Shown here: one piece after another, positions 24,340 through 32,474 of the stretch
Numbering within the stretch: the stretch's first letter is position 1
How the letters are laid out: each line of letters opens with the position of its first letter
Source of the DNA: Pigoraptor chileana
Lineage: Eukaryota > Opisthokonta > Filasterea
Length of the DNA stretch: 35,965 nt
NCBI GenBank assembly: GCA_943704495.1
Contig: CALSCR010001874.1
Coordinates: forward strand, 1 to 35,965
Direction: 5' to 3'
Notes under the pieces: model-generated
Seen by the model: the letters and a program-made list of their open reading frames with translations, nothing else
What the model was told of the DNA's origin: nothing
Databases searched by the model: none
Translations under genes and position numbers: made by a program

Positions 24340-26497
24340 GCACACACGCGCGCCACAGGGGTTGCCTCTCCTGTCTTGTTGTTGTTCTTGTTATTGTTGT
24401 TGTTTTTGTGTTTGTCGGATCGATTTGACAGCGTAGTAAGCTTTCTCTGGTGTGCGCTTTTTTGTGCGGCACACAAAATCACAAATGACTCTCTGTGCAA
24501 TATTTGTTGTACATGTTTGGTTGCTCAATTATGTTAATTCGCGCTGCATGTACACACGTCCCTCCCTTCCCCTCCCTCTCTCCCCAGAGCTTGCATTCCG
24601 AAAGGGCTTGAACATTTCGTTCCATGCGTGCTGTGCGTGCGCGTCATGCGCCATTGGCGCTCCCATGGGCGATTCGCGGTGCATACTGAACCCGGGCGCA
24701 CTGGGCGCACTGGGCGAGGGCGGCCGCTTCACTCAGGTCCTCTCGAACCTCGTGTCGAATGCGATCAAGTTCACGGATTCCGGTCACGTGACTGTCTGCA
24801 CCTCTCTGATTGGCGCGCACGATGAGGAAGCGCCGAGCACGTGTCACGTGTCGCAACCCTCGGCGGGATGGCCATCGCACGTCGTGAACGCAGACTCGCT
24901 CATTATGCGCAAGACGAGTGCAGTGCAGCGGCCAGTTGCCTTTCCCCCGTCACTGCAGAGCTTTGAGAACAATTCAGAGCATGGAAACACACACGACATT
25001 GAGCTCATCGATGTTCGTGTGGATCCCGAAAAGGGTCGCGGCGGCGGAGAACGGCCGCACTCGAATGGCACGGGATATGCTGCGGGCAATGGGGCGCCGT
25101 ATTCGTCGACGTCGCCGTCTGCCTCGCCGCCGTCAACACAGGGCAAGGGGGCGCTGCTGCTGTTTGAGGTGCACGACACGGGCATTGGCCTGACGGAGGA
25201 CGAGCTGCCCCGGCTGTTCTCGCGATTCCACCAGGGTGACAACAGCCTCACCAAGAAGTACCAGGGCACGGGACTCGGCCTCGCCATCTCGGCAAGCCTT
25301 ATCAACCTCATGGGCGGTTCAATTGGAGTGCGCTCTGCACCCGGGAAAGGGTCGGTGTTTTGGTGCACGCTGCCCGTCTGCGAGTCGACGGCGTGGACTC
25401 AGAAGGGGCCTGGCGCTTACTTCTCCCACGCACATAAGAGCATCCCCATTCCGCGCGTGGCGAGCGGCCTAATCGATTCTCGTGGCGACGGGGAAGGTCC
25501 TTGCATCGATGTTGTTACGCTGTACAGCGGTGACGTTGCATTTGTCGCGTGTGCGCGCACATGCTGCCGACTCCTCGGTTTTCCTTGCCGGGCAACGTCG
25601 ATCATGGCGCCCGCACTTCTTTCCGCCGCACCTCTGAACGCCACGGCGAGCACCAACAGCACGGGCCCCCTACGGCCCATCATTGCTGATCTCGACTGGC
25701 ACGTGGGCGCGGGGGGCTCTGTGACTGACGCAAACGCAAGGCCCGCCGACAAGGCATTATCCGCGACGCGATTGGTGTCGTGGTTTGGATCGCCGCGCCG
25801 GTCAAATGCGGTTGTCGGCATGCACCGCAAGCCCCTCACTCGCGCAAAAGTGAAGGCCGCAATATGGCAGGAGGAGCCTGAGGCACCCCCTGCTGCGAGT
25901 GGCGGCGAGGGAACAGACCCTGGAAATGACGCTACCGGCTGCACGCCTTCAGACGGCGCATATGCGGTGTCATCAGCAACAGCGGGAGACGGTGTCATTG
26001 CTCAAGGGGGCGAGGCGCGGGCTGACGCTCATGTTGCGTCGGTGTTGTCGCTTCCTGACATGCATAAGTCGACCACAACGACTGTGAAGGTGCTTGTTGC
26101 CGAGGACAACCCAATCAACCAGAAGGTGGCGCTGCGCATTGTGAAGAACACTGGATACGATGCGGTCGGCGTTGAGGACGGGCGGCAGGCTGTGGATACG
26201 TATCTTGCGTCGCCGCTGACCGTCGGTCTGATTCTGATGGATCTGCAGATGCCCAATGTCAACGGCATTGACGCCACTCGGGAAATTCGCTCTGCTGAGG
26301 CTCAGCGCGGACTGCCCCGCGTGCCAATCTATGCGCTCACCGCAAGCGCAATTGGCAACATTGAGCGCGAGTGTCTAGCAAACGGAATGGACGGATTTGT
26401 TTCAAAACCATTCCGCAAACTGGAGCTTGAGGCGACCATTCGCAGTGTGTGCGATGCGTCGCAAAAGGCCCTCGCGACGACAGTGACCATCACGTGA
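21458..26497 (+). CDS. Receptor hybrid histidine kinase with PBP-like extracellular sensor
   Basis: Exons 21458-21853, 22028-22123, 22272-23269, 23666-24276 and 24588-26497 give 1336 residues. In order: signal peptide (about 1-37), type-I periplasmic-binding-protein/ANF-receptor domain (about 38-500; VVGPNTSPN, RTQPSDAH, WRKIGILSTNDDY), one membrane helix (about 549-573), a basic coiled coil, HisKA with phospho-histidine in NMSHEIRSPLNG (His 622), HATPase with N-box SNLVSNAIKF (about 753-762) and G-boxes DTGIGL and GTGLGLAIS, and a C-terminal receiver with ILMDLQMP (Asp 1252) and SKPF (Lys 1307). A low-complexity insert of about 110 residues splits the ATPase fold. A region at about 980-1175 looks like a decayed receiver (ADLDWH, HRKPLTRAKV). 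Ligand binding outside the cell should drive phosphorelay to the receiver; the ligand and phosphotransfer partner are unknown. The ATG was chosen because it gives the signal peptide. Confidence 0.93.
23549..23610 (+). repeat. Dispersed CTGAC repeat, full-length copy
   Basis: Starts CTTGTGGAGTCCATGAGAAC, then core GACACTGACTTGGATCCTAT followed by a long pyrimidine tract. It lies in the sensor-kinase intron 23270-23665, sense, with CTGAC about 77 nt before the acceptor. Confidence 0.8.
24307..24336. repeat. (CA)n microsatellite in a sensor-kinase intron
   Basis: About 15 CA units, near the start of intron 24277-24587. Confidence 0.9.
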
Positions 26498-27073
26498 GCA
26501 GACCTGCACCCCCCGGCCCCTCTTTCTAATCTACAGAAAAAAATAGGGGTTTTTTTGTGGAATTCATCGGCACAACACCTAAGACACTGACTTGAATTCT
26601 ACATCTTTTTCTTCTTTTTCGTGTGCGTGTGCGCGTATGCGTGTGCGGCGTGCGTGTGCGTGTGCGTGTGCGTTTACGCTTGCTTCACTATTTGGGTTTG
26701 ATTTGAACATCTTGTCCCGGGGCTTTCAAAGGGATCCTTCCCTGAAATTTTACCGCAGCGATCGCCAAAGTTGTCAAGAGGCGAAAGTTGCGGGAATGAA
26801 AAGAAAAAACATGAACAAAGAGGCACAAGCAAAAAGAACAACCTCAATTGGGGAGTCCTGTTAGTGCAAAAGGATTGAGCAATACCTGATAGTGCAACCG
26901 ATCCTGAGTGTTCCAGGATTGCCAGTGCACATTGCAAACAATTTTCTTCGTCTTCAAGCCTTTAGATAGCACTGCGTGTGGAGCAGTAGCTTTAATGTGA
27001 GTTGCAGCATGTGCATTTGCGGTCATTTTACGCGTCACACTGTCGCCAGCAATCGTATTGAATCAACGGCAAA

Positions 27074-27105
<32 letters not shown>

Positions 27106-27132
27106 ACAAACAGCGTACAGACGGGAGAGTGT
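26498..27132. other. Convergent 3' intergenic region
   Basis: This lies between the stops of the sensor kinase and the minus-strand HD-domain gene. It holds one dispersed-repeat copy 58 nt after the sensor-kinase stop and TG/CA tracts at about 26625-26680 and 27075-27110. No coding exon was recognised. Confidence 0.55.
26555..26620 (+). repeat. Dispersed CTGAC repeat, copy after a stop codon
   Basis: Reads TTGTGGAATTCATCGGCACA then AAGACACTGACTTGAATTCT and a T/C tract. It starts 58 nt after the sensor-kinase stop, sense to that gene, so probably in its 3' UTR. Confidence 0.8.
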
Positions 27133-30100
27133 TCAGCTTGCATCAAGCTCGGGTGCGATATTGCGCCTCTTTCCCGGTCTCTCTTCATCGTCCGTGGCAT
27201 TGGCCTGCGCGTTGGCCTGCGCAAATGTCGATGCCGCCATGGACACTTGCGGGGTCATCACATCCATGTAGTCAATGTCACGCTCAAGCGCTCCAGTCTT
27301 CCTCGCCCACTTGCGGAACGATTGGGCAGCGCGTTGGGTGCTCAAAGTGTCCGATTTTTTGCAGTATACGCGCAGCTGCTGCTCACGAAACTGGTGGGGC
27401 ACTCCAATGACGCTGACCTGCGTAACGTGGGTTCGTGTTTGTGTTTGCGTTTGTTTGTTGTGTGGTGTGTGTTTAAAATCGCGAGCACTAGTATGGTATG
27501 TCGCAATTCGAGGATGGACAGAGACAAAAAAAAAAACTCACAAGTAAACTACACAAGACAAGCGATAAGCATCCGTCCGTCCCCTCCACTCCCCAACAAC
27601 GGAAACACATACATCACATCACACACACACACACACACACAGAGTGACACAGTCACACACACACACACACACACACTCACACAACGGCACAAACAAACAC
27701 ACATAACACATAGGAACACACACGCACAAAACACGCACACTCGCACACACTATCACACGCACCGTCTCCTTCTTGATTGTATCCGCAGTGTCCATGCGAC
27801 GCTTTGAGTAAAATCGAACAAAATCAATCGGGTTTCGGTCCTTCATGCCGTAGTCAAAATCAACAATGTGGAGGACGAGGTCGCGTTGATCGACGCCGTC
27901 GACGGCTGTGGCGATCTGCTCTCGTATGGTTTCTGCACAATCAGAGGGCAGGGAATGGATCACGTGCGAGACACGTAAGATTCAAGTCAGTGTCTTGGGC
28001 GCTGTGCCCATGGACTCCACAGTCACGAGAGAGGATTAGTGCCGGCGAATGTGCCACCCCTCATTGACCGTTTACGCGTACCCACCCATCACGCCGATCC
28101 CCCTCCCCCCTTCCCCCTACACCCACTCACACCCACTTAAACCCACGCACACCCACCGAGATCGTCGTGGTCGTACGCCCGCTTCGGGAGCCCCATGCCA
28201 ACAAAGCGGTAGAGGTCTCTCGTGTCGATGCGGCGCAGAATGGCCTTCGCGGGATCGAGGCGGGGGTCGGTTGACATGCGAATGAGAATGAGGACAGAGT
28301 CCGTGATGAAACTGTACGCCTCTGGCTTGTAGATCGACTCGGATAGGCGGCACGTCTTTCCATCGGCGCACGGAAACCGAAGGTATGGATTGGCAAGGAG
28401 GAGCGCATCACATATCCTGCACACGCACAAATAATGGGATGGGTTAGGCGGCAAAAACAAAACTTAATTTTGTTATTGGGAGGAGTAGCATCAATGAGAC
28501 GAAGTGGAATGGAGACGGCAGAAAATGGACGCGCATAGAAGGCGACCCAATACTCGCAGCAGTCGAGACAGCACGTCGCGCTGAGTACAAAATACACGAG
28601 AGCGTTTGTGTCTGCGGAGCGTGGCAGGTGTGGCGATTCGGGTCGACAAATGCGTTGAAAAAGGCCACTCACATGTACTCGATAATCTTTGCCACGCGGT
28701 GTTGGTATGCGCGCTTGTGAAGGGACAGGCGCGTGTGGAATATTTCGTATAATTGCCAGTCCTCCTTTGCAGGATGGCAGATTTGGTACACATCGCCATC
28801 GCACTTCTGCAACAAAACAAAAAAAAACAACATAAATTAGCAAACACCACCGGATGAAGAACGAAACAAGTCAAGTCAGTGTCTGTATAAATAAGGAGCC
28901 CACAAGACACGACACGATGAAGAAAGCATGAGTCAGGGATCTTGTGAGTCACAACGACGCAAGTGAGAAGATTATCTACATCCCGATAAGGAGGAATATT
29001 CAGCAGGCAAACCAAGGACTCATGTCCAGCACAAACACACACACAAATACAAGCACAAACACAAACACAAGCACAAGTTCATGCACAAATGCAAAACACA
29101 CACACAAAAAACAAGCACAAACACAAACACAAGCACAAGTACATGCACAAATGCAAAACACACACACAAGCATAAAAACAACACCGCACTTCGAGTTGGG
29201 CGTTTGTTGTCCACCCACCACTGCGCGCGCGTTCATAATGATGCGGCTGTGATCGTAAGTCGCCTTCATCCCGAGATATTGGCAGTCGCGCGCAAAGTAA
29301 TCGAGTTTGTCGACGTCGATCGCATTCCGCTTGTTGGCCACAATTTCGTACAAAAAGTCCTTGCCGGCAGTGCGCCTGCATTGAGTGCCCGACCCGCCAT
29401 GCGGAATGAAATAAATAAAACATACATGCATGCACAAAATGCAATCTCAATGAGTTTGTCTCTCGTAATAAACGCACATGACGGGAACGAGCTAAAAAAA
29501 CAAGAGACCACCACACAGGCACACACACAAACACACACACATGACATTCACGATGTCGCACCTGGCAAGCGCCTCTGAGCGGTTCGCGCCCTTCTTGCCG
29601 ACAATCAGTTCCTTGATGAACGCAATGTCATCCTTGCCCATTCCCCGCTCTGCAAAGTCGCTCATGAGGTGGTTCTCTGAGATGAGATGATCCAGCATCA
29701 TAATGGACGCATCCTCATGCTGCGCGGTAAATTCGAAAAGGAGGCATAAGCACACACAATGAACAAGTACAAGCACAAGCACAGCACTCAATGCACAAGC
29801 ACGCACAGTTCCACACACACGCAATCAGGTGCACATCATCGGTCTGGCATGCAATATACCTTCCAGTCGGTGTTTCCGGTTGCAAGCGGGATGAAGTATC
29901 CGTCGAACATGTGCGAAAATGGGCCGTGGCCAAGATCATGGCACAAGCCCGCAATCTTGACGCAGAGAACGTCCTGGTTCGTAATGTCAAGTTCAGGCTG
30001 CTTTGACCGCAGAGTCTCGATCATCTTTCCGGCGAGATGCGACACGCCGATCGAGTGTTCAAACCTGTTGTGGCATCCACCCGGAAAGACAAAGTAGCAT

Positions 30101-30411
30101 GCGCCGAGCTGCTTGATGTCCCGGAGGCGCTGAAACTGACGCGTGTCAATGATGCGCACGCACAGCCCATCCACTTCAATGTGGCCGTGAACTGGATCAT
30201 TGAAAAGCTTGTTCTTGGCATGCAACGCCGCATCTGCTTGGCGCTGCAACAAATTCTGTGGTGCGATTGCGCCCTGAATCCCCCCGAGGATGCGCCGAAG
30301 AACGGGGGTTCCACCGTCGGTGTCGCACCCTTCTTCGTCCGTGTGGATCTCGTCGCTGTTGCGTGCGCGCTTGACCGGCGTTGCACCACGAGGAGTGGTA
30401 GCATCCGCCAT
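27133..30411 (-). CDS. SAMHD1: SAMHD1-type HD-domain dNTP triphosphohydrolase, no SAM domain
   Basis: Exons in transcript order: 29860-30411, 29562-29719, 29219-29375, 28673-28806, 28157-28416, 27763-27932, 27133-27417 (TGA); 571 residues. The HD core follows human SAMHD1 closely: [71 protein letters not shown], and [16 protein letters not shown] near the end. Metal ligands His 114, His 158, Asp 159 and Asp 259 are present. The allosteric GTP-site residues equivalent to human D137, Q142 and R145 are kept in [11 protein letters not shown]. It should cleave dNTPs to nucleoside and triphosphate, limiting dNTP pools. The N-terminus (about 65 residues) has no SAM domain, but KRAR at 14-17 resembles the short nuclear signal of the human protein. 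Two intron copies of the dispersed repeat are in the sense orientation. The donor after exon 3 could lie 3 nt earlier (29222). Confidence 0.95.
27974..28020 (-). repeat. Dispersed CTGAC repeat, full-length copy
   Basis: The minus strand reads GTGGAGTCCATGGGCACAGC then GCCCAAGACACTGACTTGAA. It lies in intron 27933-28156 of the HD-domain gene, sense, with CTGAC about 53 nt before the acceptor. GGGC-ACAGC-GCCC can fold into a small hairpin. Confidence 0.85.
28867..28884 (-). repeat. Dispersed CTGAC repeat, core copy
   Basis: The minus strand reads CAGACACTGACTTGACTT. It lies in intron 28807-29218 of the HD-domain gene, sense, with CTGAC about 68 nt before the acceptor. The upstream module is absent. 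Confidence 0.55.
29050..29169. repeat. Tandem duplication, period about 62 nt, in an HD-gene intron
   Basis: A unit beginning CAAGCACAAACACAAACACA and ending in a CA tract occurs at 29050-29107 and again at 29112-29169. I see a single difference (TTC against TAC), so it is recent. Confidence 0.85.
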
Positions 30412-30997
30412 TTTTCTTCTCTTATCAACGCGCTTCCGTAATGGATCGGTTGTCAGTCCGGGTTACGAGTACTTTGTGGGTTGAAAATATCCCTGCTAAA
30501 TTGAACAAAGCTGAAAAGTATGTTACTCGGCGGGGAGAAGGGTGTTCTGTTTTTTCTTCTTATTTGTCAGAGTTTGAAGCCTCTTTACAGCTGCATCAGA
30601 ACTTAGAGACGAGGGCTTTGGAAAGTGTTGCTGGTAAAGAGAGTGTAGAGTGGTGCAATTTGCATGCATAATGTGGATGGATTACACAACATCAGTCGCC
30701 ACAGTGTTGCATTGCCCATGCTAAAGTGGCCTCAGGGCGCGGGATGTAACCTTCACTCTTATGTATGTCGGAATCCATAGTGGCTATTATGCTGTGTGAG
30801 TATGGCGGAAAACTCTGCGTTACTTACTGTGGGTGTATTTACGATCGTAATTATCGGCACGAGCACACATGCTTTTTCCTGTCAGTTGGCTGCGTCCAAA
30901 ACTGTGCAAAAAGATGCCCAATAGTCTTTCGTTCATTTGAATAGTAATCAGCTTCAATTCTGTAGCTAAGCAGTAATCTTTTTTTCTGTTTTTGAAA
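30412..30997. promoter_or_regulatory. Divergent promoter region of the HD-domain and SRP9 genes
   Basis: These 586 bases separate the two start codons. A 76-codon open frame with its own ATG (30441-30671) begins 29 nt from the HD-gene start; it resembles nothing I know and is likely chance. No clear TATA or CCAAT box was seen. Confidence 0.35.
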
Positions 30998-31809
30998 ATG
31001 GCACCGCCTTATTTTGATTCCTGGGAGGACTTTGCAAAGGCTGCCGAGGAACTGTACGTTGCCAGCCCCGACAAGGTGCGACCACTCACCCTACCTGTGT
31101 GCTTTCCTCACGCATTCATCTCAACAAAGTGACTGGTCTATTGAAGGATGCGATGCCGTCAGAAACAATAGAAAGAGAGGGGTTTCGCTTATGTGACACG
31201 CTGACTCCAGGCACATCGATGGGCCCAGTGTCTTGGTGACCAGTTGTGTCGTTGTGATTGCCAACGACATTCAATGGTCCCAGTTTGTATTGATCGACAC
31301 GAGTGACGACAGTGCTTTATTTGCCCTCAATTTTATGTAAATTCATAGGCATGGTTGAAAGGAGCCATGAATGAGAAGAATTGATTCGCGGCGCTATCAG
31401 TTGTGAAAGGAGTATGAAGATGATGTTTTCTGTATATATATTTATATCACCTGAATCCAGGCACGTTATGTGGTCAAGTACAGGCACAACGAGGGAAAGC
31501 TCGTTCTGAAAGTAACCGACGATGTTGTGGTGAGTTTGTGCTTAAATTTTTTTGGAGTTTGTGCTTAAATTGTTTTGGAGGACCCTATTATTTAGGTCGC
31601 TGCACACTAATGATGTGTGATGGTCCGCTGTCTTGTAGATAATTTTCCTTTATTATTTTCGCCACATTTAACATGATTGGGGAACCGCGTTTTGCCCCTT
31701 CTGAACACAACGACAGTGCCTCAAGTACCGAACAGACCAGGCGCAAGACATCAAGAAGCTCGAAAAGCTAAACAATTCGCTCATGAGGCACATGATTTCT
31801 TCCAAGTAA
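30998..31809 (+). CDS. SRP9: Signal recognition particle 9 kDa protein
   Basis: Exons 30998-31075, 31461-31529 and 31717-31809 give 79 residues, near the human 86. The protein begins MAPPYFDSWEDFAKAAEELY, then ARYVVKYRHNEGKLVLKVTD and CLKYRTDQAQDIKKLEKLN, the conserved SRP9 pattern throughout. SRP9 pairs with SRP14 on the Alu domain of SRP RNA and slows translation while the ribosome is brought to the ER. All joins are phase 0. Having SRP9 narrows the lineage slightly, since some fungi and protists replace or lack it. A dispersed-repeat copy begins 62 nt after the stop. Confidence 0.97.
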
Positions 31810-31870
31810 ATGATCTCTTCCTCTCTCCATATACACACACATATCACACATAATATCACACACAATCACA

Positions 31871-31927
31871 CTTGGTGGTCCATGGGCACAGCGCTCAAGA
31901 CACCAACTTGAATCCTACTCTTTCTTA
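31871..31927 (+). repeat. Dispersed CTGAC repeat, copy after a stop codon
   Basis: Reads CTTGGTGGTCCATGGGCACA, then GCGCTCAAGACACCAACTTG and AATCCTACTCTTTCTTAC. It starts 62 nt after the SRP9 stop, sense to that gene. The core is altered here: CACTGAC is CACCAAC. Confidence 0.8.
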
Positions 31928-31982
31928 CACTCTCATTTGTGGTGCCCGTGGCGAAGACATGGAATTTCATGCTCTTTGTGTC

Positions 31983-32000
31983 TGTGGGGTCCATGGCCAT
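31983..32000 (+). repeat. Fragment of the dispersed repeat's upstream module
   Basis: TGTGGGGTCCATGGCCAT lies about 110 nt after the copy at 31871. It matches the GTGGAGTCCATGG module, and its GGCCATA end matches the copy at 4151. No clear core follows. Confidence 0.4.
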
Positions 32001-32474
32001 ATTTGCCAATACTCCTACGTTCACTGTCGGCGACACTCAGAGCCGTTTTATCCCTCTTTTTGCGTTGCGCGTGCGTGCGTGCCGTCGTGTCGTGTAACAA
32101 TTGCCTCTTATTTGCCGTGGGCGTTGGATTAGATTCGCACCGCCCACCTTGAATATAAGAGAGAAAAGAAGACAAAACAACTGCAATGCTGGTCTTGTCT
32201 TGAAACATGCAGTGTGGACCATTAGGACAGCTTCTTGATCACCCTGTATTGTATTCGCAATCGCAATGGCACGCATTCGCCTTTGTTGGCCAGCAATAAC
32301 GTGGCCATACAAGCATGCACCACCACAAGTCGCAGCCACATGACCGCAAGAAGACAACCCCACACATTCAACAGCACCAATTCAATACGCACACAAGAAC
32401 GCGCGGCGCAACGCGACAGACAACAACAAAAAAGCAAAACAATACAACAAAAACAAAAACACACACGCTAGCAC

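Larger units (their letters stand above)
31810..32474. other. Convergent 3' intergenic region
   Basis: This lies between the SRP9 stop and the stop of the minus-strand sugar transporter. It holds a full dispersed-repeat copy (31871-31927) and a fragment of its upstream module near 31983-32000. The rest shows no coding exon. Confidence 0.55.

Noticed and set aside
29040-29180. Repeat-rich stretch that could suggest a CRISPR or satellite array
   Set aside because: Only two units, CA-rich, inside an intron; no spacers of regular length.
30441-30671. 76-codon open frame between the HD-domain gene and SRP9
   Set aside because: It lies in a divergent promoter, resembles no known protein, and is short enough to be chance.
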